This document shows, in pieces, positions 1-6,377 of a DNA stretch of 42,910 bases (the first letter of the stretch is position 1; every line of letters starts with the position of its first letter). This stretch comes from Prochlorococcus sp. AG-311-J23 (GTDB lineage Bacteria > Cyanobacteriota > Cyanobacteriia > PCC-6307 > Cyanobiaceae): positions 1-42,910 of the forward strand of contig QBVL01000011.1 in assembly GCA_003284375.1 (NCBI GenBank). The letters run 5' to 3'. A program made the position numbers and the translations under genes. The notes beneath the pieces were generated by a model. It was given only the letters and a program-made list of their open reading frames with translations, made no database searches and was not told the origin of the DNA.

Positions 1-143
1 AGAAATTTTTATACAGGCAAACTTATTATTATCATTATTTCTTTTTATTGAAGTATACCGAAAGGCAATTACCCCTATCGGTCTTCACGGTCTCTGATGG
101 TGATTAGGAGTGGTTAAATTTGCATCTGATTTTATTTTTTTCG

Positions 144-284
144 ATGTCTAAAGAAACTTACCAAGAAATTAAAAGAATCAGCGGAGAAGAATTAAAAGAT
201 TTGCTATCTAACCTTGATAATGTTTTTGACCTAGGTACTGGTACCTTGTTGGGTGATAGTTATTTAGCTTCGACAGATCATTAA
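144..284 (+). CDS. Small hypothetical protein (46 aa)
   Basis: The ORF encodes a 46-residue soluble protein with an amphipathic, acidic first half (EELKDLLSNLDNVFDL) and a Gly/Thr-rich middle. No family is recognised. The ATG at 144 lacks an obvious ribosome binding site. An in-frame TTG at 120 sits 9 bases after TAGGAG (105-110) and would add eight hydrophobic residues, so the true start may be upstream. Composition and length match the other tiny genes around it. Confidence 0.5.
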   Translation: MSKETYQEIKRISGEELKDLLSNLDNVFDLGTGTLLGDSYLASTDH

Positions 285-362
285 GTTACTGTTTATTGCT
301 TTTGTGTTGTTGAATTTGTTATTTGATTTTTTTCCTCTACATTTGAAAAAATCAAGTTCCCA

Positions 363-515
363 ATGACTCATTTTTTGGCAATCTATATAGATTTTGTTCA
401 AAGTGTTGGCTTTATATTTTTAACGACCATGGCAGTTTTAATCACAAGGAAATTATTTTTAGATAATAAAAAAGATAATTACATTGAAGCAGTGAAGATT
501 AAAGTTGATGAATGA
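363..515 (+). CDS. Small single-pass membrane protein (50 aa)
   Basis: Residues 3-28 form one hydrophobic membrane segment. It is followed by a charged tail (RKLFLDNKKDN...EAVKIKVDE) that probably stays in the cytoplasm. The family is not recognised. It lies between two other short plus-strand ORFs, with 31 bases to the next ATG, so co-transcription is possible. Function is unknown. Confidence 0.5.
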   Translation: MTHFLAIYIDFVQSVGFIFLTTMAVLITRKLFLDNKKDNYIEAVKIKVDE

Positions 516-546
516 ATTTTTTGCTAGAACTTAAAAAAATAGGAAA

Positions 547-717
547 ATGCCAAAAGCTTTTGAGGATTTTAAATTCTCTGATGATCAAAAAACTGGAGCA
601 GTGTCAGTATTTTGGGAGAACGTTCATCTTGCAGCTAAGGCCTTAAAGGAAGATACTAATTGCCCCAACGAAATCATTGCTAGTGGTTTAAGAGCCGTTG
701 CGGCTGAATGGGATTGA
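547..717 (+). CDS. Small 'CPNE-type' protein, copy 1 (56 aa)
   Basis: This 56-residue soluble protein carries LKEDTNCPNEIIASGL followed by an Ala/Trp-rich end. The same arrangement (LK-x-(D/N)-T-x-C-(P)-N-E plus a C-terminal helix) recurs at 8091-8267 and 25253-25423. These three therefore form a small family within the window. The recurrence supports it being a real gene. Function is unknown. It looks all-helical, with one Cys at residue 39. Confidence 0.6.
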   Translation: MPKAFEDFKFSDDQKTGAVSVFWENVHLAAKALKEDTNCPNEIIASGLRAVAAEWD

Positions 718-753
718 TTCTTGGTTGGCTATATAACTAGGAGTCTTTAACAG

Positions 754-891
754 CTAATTTTGTTTGGGCTCATCATTTGATTCGGAATTCTTCTTTTTTC
801 CTTCTTCTTCTTCCTTAAATTGCTTCATGGCTTTACTGCCTATCGCATCTTCGATTAATTCAAAAAACCAAGTTTTAATAGGGTTAGCCAT
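754..891 (-). CDS. Small charged protein downstream of an hli gene (45 aa)
   Basis: It encodes 45 residues. The N-terminal half is amphipathic (MANPIKTWFFELIEDAIGSK) and the C-terminal half is a low-complexity run of Glu, Lys and Asn. It begins 2 bases after the stop of the minus-strand hli gene (894-995), so the two probably form a transcriptional unit with hli first. No family is recognised. A helper or partner of the Hli protein is only a guess from position. Confidence 0.55.
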   Translation of the reverse strand: MANPIKTWFFELIEDAIGSKAMKQFKEEEEGKKKNSESNDEPKQN

Positions 892-893
892 TC

Positions 894-995
894 TTAACGA
901 ATTAAATAGTTTGTGAATAACCAGATAGCAACGATAAACATAGCCACTCTTCCGTGAATAACTTCTGATCTGCTTAGACGAGCAAAGATAGTCAT
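894..995 (-). CDS. hli: High-light-inducible protein (short Hli/Scp, 33 aa)
   Basis: The 33-residue protein is essentially one chlorophyll a/b-binding-type transmembrane helix. The core SEVIHGRVAMF matches the Hli/LHC motif (E-x-x-N/H-G-R-x-A-M), in which Glu and Arg form the interhelix ion pair and a neighbouring residue ligates chlorophyll. His replaces the usual Asn, which is still a plausible ligand. Hli proteins act in thylakoids in photoprotection and pigment handling. A TAA lies two codons upstream in frame, which fixes the ATG at 995. It is shorter than the typical 40-70 residues, with almost no N-terminal extension. It is probably co-transcribed with 754-891. Confidence 0.8.
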   Translation of the reverse strand: MTIFARLSRSEVIHGRVAMFIVAIWLFTNYLIR

Positions 996-1116
996 TAATT
1001 ACTGTGCTTGTATTTCTTTTATATCAGTACTTCTATGAGTATGCATGGGTAAATGTTGGGATCTTTCTTTTGTTTTAGGGTTTTAAACTTTTTCTTAATG
1101 CTTTTAAATTCTTTTG

Positions 1117-1410
1117 CTATGAGCCTCTTACACTTTCCACTTTTTCTTTAAATAATTGCTTCTTATCTGTACGTGTATTTACTTTTAATGTTGTATAAAC
1201 ACGTGGAGCACCTTTGCTATGAACTGCCTCATGGCATTTCTTTACGCATTCAAAAACTTGATCCCACTCCCCTTCAATTGCAGTTCCATTTGGACCCAGT
1301 TCATACTCAAGCTTATGTTCCTCAATAATTGATAAGCACGCCTTAATGTATGGAGATAATGAGACACCTACCCCTATTGGTACTAAGCAAAGATCTATGC
1401 TTACCCACAT
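1117..1410 (-). CDS. MTH1187/YkoF-like thiamine-binding family protein
   Basis: The 97-residue length and pattern fit the MTH1187 (DUF77) family. These are ferredoxin-like alpha/beta domains that bind thiamine or related ligands and assemble into tetramers. Visible family features are the N-terminal strand VSIDLCLVPIGVGVSLSPYI, the central LEYELGPNGTAIEGEWDQVF and a late VYTTLKVNTRTDK strand. The protein has no signal peptide or membrane segment, so it should be cytoplasmic. It stands alone, with no thiamine gene nearby, so a role in thiamine homeostasis is family-level inference. Confidence 0.82.
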   Translation of the reverse strand: MWVSIDLCLVPIGVGVSLSPYIKACLSIIEEHKLEYELGPNGTAIEGEWDQVFECVKKCHEAVHSKGAPRVYTTLKVNTRTDKKQLFKEKVESVRGS

Positions 1411-1591
1411 ATCAACTTAAGATTGAAAGCGTTCTTAAATTCTAGCTAATAACTTTTATACTTAAAGTCTTATTAAATAATTGCTTTTTACAAAAAAAAT
1501 TATGTTAGGCCGGTTATTACTAATTTTATTGCGTAGTTATTCCTCTCGTCCTCTTAGTGATTTAATTACTGTGTGTTAAAAATTAAGTTCT

Positions 1592-1678
1592 ATGGACGAC
1601 AATAAAATCAAGGTTCTGCCTTTTTTCATTATTACCTTTGCGTTACTTATCAGTGGCGTTACTGTTGTATTTACTTAA
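1592..1678 (+). CDS. Tiny single-pass membrane protein (28 aa)
   Basis: The 28-residue ORF has a charged start (MDDNKIKV) followed by one hydrophobic helix (LPFFIITFALLISGVTVVF). It resembles the layout of tiny photosystem subunits, but no known Psb, Psa or Pet peptide is matched. It precedes another membrane miniprotein at 1738. The chance of a spurious ORF is real at this length. Confidence 0.4.
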   Translation: MDDNKIKVLPFFIITFALLISGVTVVFT

Positions 1679-1737
1679 GTGGTTGTATTGATACTTCCTG
1701 TTAGATTTAGAGGACAAATTAAATCAATATTTTTTTA

Positions 1738-1878
1738 ATGAATTTTGCCACGATAGCAATCATTACGATTATTTCTACTTTATTTTTTTATATGATTTTC
1801 TTGGTGCTTGGGGTTGGGGGTATTGCCAAAAACCGCAGAGCTCAAGGTCTTGATCAAAGTAAAGGAAGTGACAATTAA
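1738..1878 (+). CDS. Small single-pass membrane protein (46 aa)
   Basis: Residues 3-29 form one hydrophobic helix ending in LGVGGIA. A short polar tail follows (KNRRAQGLDQSKGSDN) with the positive charge next to the membrane, so the C-terminus is probably cytoplasmic. The family is not recognised. It sits 59 bases after the 28-residue membrane ORF on the same strand. Confidence 0.5.
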   Translation: MNFATIAIITIISTLFFYMIFLVLGVGGIAKNRRAQGLDQSKGSDN

Positions 1879-1928
1879 TTTATTTAGAAAATAATTGAAG
1901 TGGTATTTTATATTTTAAATCAATCTTC

Positions 1929-2366
1929 TTAACCTCTTCCTTTTTGACAAGTACCTATCAAAGTTCTATACCTTTGTGGTGATTCAACTGAGTAGGTACC
2001 ATACTTTTCATTGATTTTGTAGATATTCCTAACGCTGTTTCTATTATCTCTTTGCGTTATTGTGTATGAATTACGTCTAATCAAAGTCCTTCCTTCTTTT
2101 TTTATTCCTTTATCGACTATTGTAGATATTAATCCATCTAAATTAATTGTTAGATAGCTTGTTTCCCAATCTGGTTTGATTAAAGCACCTCTATTTATTT
2201 CATATTTACCAACACATTTTAGAAATAGTTCTTCCGATCTATTTTGTTGCAATGGTACCAAGAGTAATCCTGATAGCAATACCAAATTGAAATGAAATTT
2301 CTTAGGATGTATATACTTAAATAAGTAGTTGATAATATGATTTAGAATTTTAATATCTTTACTCAT
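1929..2366 (-). CDS. Probable exported or membrane-anchored hypothetical protein
   Basis: The protein has 145 residues. A basic N-terminus is followed by a hydrophobic stretch (about residues 26-39, FNLVLLSGLLLVPLQ), consistent with a signal anchor or late signal peptide. The rest is polar and beta-rich, with two cysteines (KCVGKYEI and IGTCQKG) that could pair outside the membrane. If the signal starts at an internal residue the mature domain is about 100 residues. No family is recognised. The gene is isolated from its neighbours by AT-rich gaps. Confidence 0.6.
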   Translation of the reverse strand: MSKDIKILNHIINYLFKYIHPKKFHFNLVLLSGLLLVPLQQNRSEELFLKCVGKYEINRGALIKPDWETSYLTINLDGLISTIVDKGIKKEGRTLIRRNSYTITQRDNRNSVRNIYKINEKYGTYSVESPQRYRTLIGTCQKGRG

Positions 2367-2479
2367 ATCTTTCTTGTTTTGAATTTGCTCTTTACGAGTT
2401 TAATCTAAATCCTTTTTTTGTAGTCGTTTGTTTACTTACTCACAATTTTATTCTCCATAAAATCGTCAGTGAAAATAAC

Positions 2480-2626
2480 TTAATCTTTCTTTCCTCTTAA
2501 AATCATTATTAGTGGTACACCTACAGTAAAAAGTATCCCTATGGTTAGGATGGTTAATCCCATTGGGGAAAGGATCTCTACTCCTCCCATTACTTGTGAT
2601 GCTTTTTGAGTTGTAGCAATAATCAT
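2480..2626 (-). CDS. Small single-pass membrane protein coupled to the ligase-like gene (48 aa)
   Basis: The 48 residues consist of a polar N-terminus, one long hydrophobic segment (about 17-43, PMGLTILTIGILFTVGVPLI) and a basic end (RGKKD). Its ATG overlaps the stop of the upstream ligase-like gene by one base (TAATG on the minus strand). This suggests translational coupling and one operon. No family is recognised. A membrane partner for the upstream protein is inferred from the overlap only. Confidence 0.55.
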   Translation of the reverse strand: MIIATTQKASQVMGGVEILSPMGLTILTIGILFTVGVPLIMILRGKKD

Positions 2627-3312
2627 TAATTTATGGCGTATGCCCAAGGTATTGATAGGTTATTTTCTCTAAGACACTTTTGCAATTTTCTTGAATTGAT
2701 TTTCAGTACTAGTCCATTTGTTGGATAGCTTGTAAATAACTTACCCTCTCTCCAACATTGAAGATAGATTTCGATATCAGAAATGAAGTTTGTAAATTGA
2801 GTTTGAGGAATTTCAAAATTTAGATGTTTTAATTCCTGAAGTGATTGAAAATGATTAATATTGCATTGACATATTTGAAAAGCGCAGAATTTAAGTCTTT
2901 TAGACTGTGATATGAAATTTTGAATATCTATGAATTCAGTTTCATTTTTTCTAGTTGATAAATTTTTATCGTCGTAAAGAACTCCTTGTATTTCTAGTCT
3001 GTTTTTAATCGGTAGGCTTTTAGGAATAATTTTTAGAGACCTTACACTTTCTGTAATGTCTTGACTATTTTTATTTATGACCTTGTTTAATTCTCCATTG
3101 ATATATTGAATGCCAATGATTGATCCAATGATTTTTGGTTCTAAAATTATTCTTGTATTCGGAAGAAATATCTCCAACCATTCACTAATATTTCCTTGTC
3201 CTAATGATAAGAAGGCTTTTCTTCCAGATTTGTAATTAAAGATAGAATTGTCTGGAGATATTCTCTCAAGATTCCTTTCAAGGTGATTTGATACCTTAAT
3301 CTTTTCTCTCAT
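2626..3312 (-). CDS. LigA adenylation-domain-like protein, stand-alone (paralog A)
   Basis: The 228 residues follow the nucleotidyltransferase domain of NAD-dependent DNA ligase in order. AFLSLGQGN (33-41) matches the PMLSLxN region and EPKIIG (58-63) is motif I with the AMP-accepting Lys60. LEIQGVLY (106-113) lies at motif III, PTNGLVLK (197-204) at motif IV with Lys204, and IPWAYAIN (221-228) at the start of motif V. There is no Ia, OB-fold, zinc, HhH or BRCT domain. The Asp of KxDG, the Glu of RGE and the motif V Lys are replaced, so normal ligase activity is doubtful. A second copy lies at 7342-7950. The function is unknown: it could be a diverged NMP transferase or a nucleotide or nucleic-acid binder. 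Confidence 0.7.
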   Translation of the reverse strand: MREKIKVSNHLERNLERISPDNSIFNYKSGRKAFLSLGQGNISEWLEIFLPNTRIILEPKIIGSIIGIQYINGELNKVINKNSQDITESVRSLKIIPKSLPIKNRLEIQGVLYDDKNLSTRKNETEFIDIQNFISQSKRLKFCAFQICQCNINHFQSLQELKHLNFEIPQTQFTNFISDIEIYLQCWREGKLFTSYPTNGLVLKINSRKLQKCLRENNLSIPWAYAIN

Positions 3313-3403
3313 CTTTAAGTCCTACATTTTATCAAATTAGTTTGCTTTTTATAATGGTAGGCATATTTAATATAGATAAATTTTGCTTTTTGTAAGATCA
3401 GAA

Positions 3404-3679
3404 ATGAGCCGATATTATTGCCCATTCTGCTCTTCTCGTTATCAATTTCATAAAACTAGTAGCGATGGTGTTTTGATTTGTGGTCTATGCGGTGACCCAT
3501 TAGTTAAAAAGCCCTTATTAAATTCAAGACGGATTATTGGAGCAGTTGCCGCATCCGCATTTCTAGCTCCTTTACTAATAATGATTATTTTTGTTATTAA
3601 AGATTTTTCTAAGGAAAAACTCCCAAACAATTCTGATTCCTTAGTCCTATTAACTATTGATAAATCATGGTTAATATAA
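3404..3679 (+). CDS. Zinc-ribbon plus transmembrane protein
   Basis: From the ATG at 3404 this is a 91-residue protein. The N-terminal zinc ribbon has two CxxC knuckles (YYCPFCSS and LICGLCGD). After a basic linker there is one strong membrane helix (AAVASAFLAPLLIMIIFVI region) and a short tail. A TTG at 3383 would add seven residues; the ATG immediately before the ribbon (MSRYYC) is preferred. It overlaps the next gene by 13 bases, so the two are likely co-transcribed. Proteins of this layout occur widely in picocyanobacteria, but no function is established to my knowledge. Confidence 0.65.
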   Translation: MSRYYCPFCSSRYQFHKTSSDGVLICGLCGDPLVKKPLLNSRRIIGAVAASAFLAPLLIMIIFVIKDFSKEKLPNNSDSLVLLTIDKSWLI

Positions 3680-4299
3680 ATCCCGACTATCGCCTAAATT
3701 TTCCGGCTACGACAAGGAATCGTGATCCCATCGCCGAAGTTTTAAGCAATTATATTTCTCCTAATTGCTGTCTTTTAGAAATCGCTAGTGGTAGTGGACA
3801 ACACGGAGTCTTCTTTCAAAAAAAATTCCCATCAATTACTTGGCAAACTAGTGATCCCGAATTTGAACATAGACAAAGTATTAATTCATGGATTAAGCAT
3901 GAGGGGCTTTATTCAAAAATGCCTGAACCTCTTAATCTTGATGTAGATATGCGTCCTTGGTCAATTACCAATCGACTTGGAGCTTTAATTAAGGGAATTG
4001 TGTGCATAAATATGATTCATATCTCACCATGGAGTTGTACAAGATCTTTGTTTGAAGAATCAAAGAAATATCTAGATCAAAGTAATTTTTTGATGCTCTA
4101 TGGACCTTTCCTAAGAAAAGAGAAACAAACCTCAGAAAGTAATTTGAATTTTGATCAATCCTTAAAAATGCAAAACCCGCTCTGGGGGCTTCGCAACTTA
4201 GAAGCCGTTAACGATATTGCTTATGAAAATGGATTTAATCTTCATAACGTCATCGATATGCCAGCCAATAATCTTTCAGTTATTTATCGCATAAAGTAA
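3667..4299 (+). CDS. DUF938 family SAM-methyltransferase-like protein
   Basis: The 210-residue length and pattern match DUF938, a Rossmann-fold methyltransferase-like family. The N-terminal NFPATTRNRDPIAEVL is the family hallmark. LLEIASGSGQHGVFF (about residues 36-50) is the glycine-rich SAM-binding motif I, WQTSDPE is motif II, and CINMIHISPWS corresponds to motif IV. The substrate is not known. It starts inside the preceding zinc-ribbon gene (13-base overlap), which suggests coupling. The protein is soluble, with no signal peptide. Confidence 0.85.
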   Translation: MVNINPDYRLNFPATTRNRDPIAEVLSNYISPNCCLLEIASGSGQHGVFFQKKFPSITWQTSDPEFEHRQSINSWIKHEGLYSKMPEPLNLDVDMRPWSITNRLGALIKGIVCINMIHISPWSCTRSLFEESKKYLDQSNFLMLYGPFLRKEKQTSESNLNFDQSLKMQNPLWGLRNLEAVNDIAYENGFNLHNVIDMPANNLSVIYRIK

Positions 4300-4384
4300 A
4301 ATTTACATAATTTTTTCTTTCTACTAAGAATTCCAGAAATTCGGTAGATGCGATAGGAGAATAAATCCATTACGCTTATTTCTT

Positions 4385-4657
4385 GTGAAGTTCTCTGGCC
4401 CAGATGCAATTGATAACGCTATCCAAGCTGGCTTAGATCTAGATGGAAGTCCTATTCCATCAGAAATGCTGACCCTCTACAGGGATGTCATGGACAAAGA
4501 AAATGCGCGTAAAAGAAGTGGAGTTAAGAAATCAATGCGAAACCGTATTGTTAAAACTGGGTCCAAACATTTTGACAAAGACACTCTAAATACACGATTA
4601 ATCAAAGCTGGTTGGGATGGATTAAAAGCTAAAGAAATTGATTTCTTTTATAACTGA
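4385..4657 (+). CDS. Conserved cyanobacterial hypothetical protein (90 aa)
   Basis: This 90-residue soluble protein starts with DAIDNAIQAGLDLDGSPIPS and continues with a basic central helix (ENARKRSGVKKSMRNRIVK) and a C-terminal KAGWDGLKAKEIDFFYN. It has the feel of a conserved cyanobacterial family, but I cannot name one. The start is uncertain. GTG at 4385 is used, and the nearest AGGAG (4355-4359) is about 25 bases upstream, with no in-frame ATG there. The basic helix may bind nucleic acid (inference). Confidence 0.65.
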   Translation: MKFSGPDAIDNAIQAGLDLDGSPIPSEMLTLYRDVMDKENARKRSGVKKSMRNRIVKTGSKHFDKDTLNTRLIKAGWDGLKAKEIDFFYN

Positions 4658-4691
4658 GATCTGATAAGAGAACATATATCTAATATTCTAA

Positions 4692-4707
4692 GTGACACTA
4701 GTGTCAC
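4692..4707. repeat. Perfect 16-bp palindrome upstream of the hli cassette
   Basis: GTGACACTAGTGTCAC reads identically on both strands. It lies 35 bases after the stop at 4657 and 86 bases before the first ORF of the hli cassette. It could be an operator for a dimeric regulator. As RNA it is a 6-bp stem with a CTAG loop followed by a short T run, so it could instead be a weak terminator for the upstream gene. Confidence 0.5.
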
Positions 4708-4752
4708 ACTTTTCGTTAATCATTTCTTCTTGTGAGAGAAAATCGCCTTGGT

Positions 4753-4792
4753 TTGACTCTTAACTTATGTAGTTAAATTTACTGTATTAACT
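4753..4792 (+). promoter_or_regulatory. Candidate promoter/operator of the hli cassette
   Basis: TTGACT at 4753-4758 is a good -35 match, and TAAATT at 4774-4779 is a possible -10 with a short 15-base spacer. Between and over them is an inverted repeat, TTAACT-TATGT-AGTTAA (4760-4776). TTAA(C/A)T recurs again at 4787-4792, giving three copies spaced 13-14 bases. The classical HLR1 direct repeat (TTACAWW) bound by RpaB was looked for but not found in clean form. The position just before the cassette makes regulation plausible. Confidence 0.35.
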
Positions 4793-4915
4793 ATGGTTTT
4801 TGTATCCGTTGCGCCTGAATTCCACATTCATGAGGCAAGCCGTACTTTTAGGGCTTTACGTGGTTTAACAATTGGTTTACATTCGTTCACATACACATTT
4901 CGGATTTCATCATGA
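4793..4915 (+). CDS. Leader ORF translationally coupled to the hli cassette (40 aa)
   Basis: The 40-residue basic, His-rich ORF starts MVFVSVAPEFHIHEASRTF. It ends in ATGA overlap with the first hli gene (its TGA shares bases with the next ATG). It has no Hli motif. The overlap and its place directly after the candidate promoter suggest it is the first cistron or a translated leader controlling the cassette. No homology is recognised. It could be a regulatory uORF whose peptide is unimportant. Confidence 0.5.
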   Translation: MVFVSVAPEFHIHEASRTFRALRGLTIGLHSFTYTFRISS

Positions 4916-5019
4916 CTCCAGAAGCAGAAAAGTTTAACGGTTGGGCAGCAATGCTTGGTTTCGTAGCAGCCTTCGGCGCATACGCAACAACAGGTCAAAT
5001 CATTCCTGGAATTTTCTAA
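4912..5019 (+). CDS. hli: High-light-inducible protein (35 aa), cassette gene 1
   Basis: The 35-residue single-helix Hli protein has the core EKFNGWAAMLGF, with Trp in place of the usual motif Arg, and ends in ATTGQIIPGIF. That C-terminal TGQIIPG signature is typical of the multicopy, phage-shared class of picocyanobacterial Hli proteins. It should sit in the thylakoid and act in photoprotection or chlorophyll handling. Replacement of Arg in ExxNGR removes half of the usual ion pair, so pigment binding may differ or require hetero-oligomers. It is translationally coupled to the preceding ORF. The end is nearly identical at DNA level to the third hli gene. Confidence 0.85.
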   Translation: MTPEAEKFNGWAAMLGFVAAFGAYATTGQIIPGIF

Positions 5020-5052
5020 ACCGATAATTACTAACAAGTAATTACTAAAACA

Positions 5053-5172
5053 ATGCAACCATCTAACAAAACAATCCTAGAAAGAAGCATCGGCAGACCA
5101 GCCATGATGGCATTCGTTCTACTAACAGGTATTTACCTAACAACCGGTCAACTTATTCCAGGTGTTGTTTAA
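5053..5172 (+). CDS. hli: High-light-inducible protein (39 aa), cassette gene 2
   Basis: The 39-residue single-helix protein contains ERSIGRPAMMAFVL, an Hli core with Ile in place of the Asn ligand (E-R-S-I-G-R) and the Arg intact, and ends in TTGQLIPGVV. Loss of the Asn while gene 1 has lost the Arg suggests complementary partners, for example a heterodimer (inference). It begins 33 bases after gene 1, and its stop overlaps the next ATG by one base (TAATG). Confidence 0.85.
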   Translation: MQPSNKTILERSIGRPAMMAFVLLTGIYLTTGQLIPGVV

Positions 5173-5324
5173 TGACTACTCAAAAAGGCAACGACAACAG
5201 CAGAAATATCGACCCTGAAAAGGTAACTGCAGAACGACTTAACGGCTATGCAGCGTTGTTTGGATGCATTGCTTTAGTTGGAGCTTATGCAACAACAGGC
5301 CAAATCATTCCAGGTTTTGTTTAA
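5172..5324 (+). CDS. hli: High-light-inducible protein (50 aa), cassette gene 3
   Basis: The 50-residue protein has a 20-residue polar N-terminal extension. The helix then starts ERLNGYAALFG and ends YATTGQIIPGFV. Tyr replaces the motif Arg in the same position as Trp in gene 1, and the C-terminal 13 residues are almost those of gene 1, so the two are recent paralogs. It overlaps both neighbours by a single base, giving tight translational coupling. Confidence 0.85.
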   Translation: MTTQKGNDNSRNIDPEKVTAERLNGYAALFGCIALVGAYATTGQIIPGFV

Positions 5325-5443
5325 TGGAAAACAATCACTGGAAGACTGCTGAAATAATGAATGGTCGTCTCGCGATGATGGGCCTTCTTTCAGCTGTAGT
5401 CAATTACGGATTCACTGGTTGGATTATTCCAGGTTTCGTTTAA
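5324..5443 (+). CDS. hli: High-light-inducible protein (39 aa), cassette gene 4
   Basis: The 39-residue protein carries the canonical Hli core AEIMNGRLAMMGLL, with Glu, Asn and Arg all present, and ends FTGWIIPGFV. It is the only cassette member with the complete E-x-x-N-G-R-x-A-M motif. It is probably the chlorophyll-binding partner in hetero-oligomers with genes 1-3 (inference). It starts on the last base of gene 3's stop. Confidence 0.88.
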   Translation: MENNHWKTAEIMNGRLAMMGLLSAVVNYGFTGWIIPGFV

Positions 5444-5463
5444 CACCTCATTTCTTTATTAAA

Positions 5464-5574
5464 ATGTCTTTAAGTTATTGGATGCGAGCAGAAGTAGATG
5501 ATCTACTCAACGAAGATACTTTCTTTGATTGCTCAGATTATTCTTGTCTATTAGAAGACACTGAGTGGGCATAA
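5464..5574 (+). CDS. Tiny acidic protein following the hli cassette (36 aa)
   Basis: It encodes 36 residues rich in Asp and Glu with one Cys pair (FFDCSDYSCLLEDTEWA). The start is 21 bases after the last hli gene, so it is probably in the same transcript. The LLEDT(E/D)W end is also seen in the 83-residue protein at 15428-15679, which supports a real coding sequence. No family is recognised. Confidence 0.55.
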   Translation: MSLSYWMRAEVDDLLNEDTFFDCSDYSCLLEDTEWA

Positions 5575-5593
5575 GTCTTGATAAAATCCCACA

Positions 5594-5710
5594 ATGACGA
5601 CAAGATTATTTCATTGTCAATTATGCAAAAAAAATTTAGATGATTCTTTATGGCGAAGAAAAGGATTGATTTTGTGTGAAAAATGTTTCGATAAACTCCA
5701 ACATAAGTAA
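5594..5710 (+). CDS. Small zinc-ribbon-like protein (38 aa)
   Basis: The 38-residue basic protein has two CxxC knuckles (HCQLCKKN and ILCEKCFDK) about 18 residues apart. This spacing suits binding of a single zinc ion, and the whole protein is essentially one zinc ribbon. It begins 20 bases after the preceding tiny ORF and may be the last gene of the hli transcript. Its role is unknown; nucleic-acid or protein contacts are typical of such ribbons. Confidence 0.6.
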   Translation: MTTRLFHCQLCKKNLDDSLWRRKGLILCEKCFDKLQHK

Positions 5711-5942
5711 TATTGAGTGTCAAATCTTTTGACTTATAGTCTATGCTTTAAAAAAACTTGAATTGCCTTCAATATTTTATGTTTGAAATATTTTTTATTT
5801 ATTTTAATTGATATTAATACTAACTGAAGTTTTGTCTGATTCTACCCGTTTTTAATAAAAATATTTTCTAATTCCCTCCTCAGCTACCTTTCTAATCAGG
5901 TTTGAGTTAAGTTATTGTTATTGTTATTGTATATTTATAAGC

Positions 5943-6089
5943 ATGGAACGTAATACAAGCTGTTTAAAGTTTCTTTCACCTTTTTTTGGCATCTTATTTT
6001 GTCCTGTAACGATTCTGACCTTATGGTCTATTTGGTCTGATCCAGTAGTTGAATCTAAGCATGAGATTACTGAGAAAATACAGCCTTAA
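5943..6089 (+). CDS. Small single-pass membrane protein (48 aa)
   Basis: The 48-residue ORF starts MERNTSCLKF and has one hydrophobic helix (about 10-31, containing PFFGILFCPVTILTLWSIW), then an acidic tail (SDPVVESKHEITEKIQP). No family is recognised. It stands alone between a 230-base AT-rich gap and convergent minus-strand genes. Confidence 0.5.
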   Translation: MERNTSCLKFLSPFFGILFCPVTILTLWSIWSDPVVESKHEITEKIQP

Positions 6090-6164
6090 AATATTGTCAA
6101 CTTTATAAATATTCTAATTAATCCTTAATAATTTATGAGAGTTTATATTTCTATTAAATTTAAA

Positions 6165-6353
6165 TTATGATAAAGCTAAAAGTTTAACGTCCATTGTTAG
6201 TAGTTTAATAGCATTTTCCAATTCTTCTTCTGTTTGAAACCCTAGAATATCTGCAGGTTCTATACCTAGAGAACTGAAGTCTGGTTCTATTCCGAATGGC
6301 TCAATGCTTTCTAAATTTCCGACAATGTCTTCTAGTTCTTCTAATTCAGTCAT
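6165..6353 (-). CDS. Acidic hypothetical protein (62 aa)
   Basis: The 62-residue strongly acidic soluble protein is rich in Glu and Leu, with the repeated unit (S/L)(I)EP-F or GIEP (EPFGIEPDFSSLGIEPADIL). No family is recognised. It follows 6378-6629 on the same strand with a 24-base gap, so the two and perhaps 6697-6951 may be one transcript. Confidence 0.55.
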   Translation of the reverse strand: MTELEELEDIVGNLESIEPFGIEPDFSSLGIEPADILGFQTEEELENAIKLLTMDVKLLALS

Positions 6354-6377
6354 GATATTTTTCTAATGATAAATTTA

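Noticed and set aside
57-82. Hairpin ACCGA...TCGGT near the window start
   Set aside because: A 5-bp outer stem with a large, partly paired loop and no T run. It is too weak to call a terminator or riboswitch.
4828-5058. 76-residue minus-strand ORF
   Set aside because: It is antisense to the hli cassette. The plus-strand Hli proteins have clear motifs, and the Cys-rich minus frame is a shadow.
5538-5723. 61-residue minus-strand ORF
   Set aside because: It overlaps the plus-strand zinc-ribbon ORF with paired CxxC knuckles, which is the better candidate.
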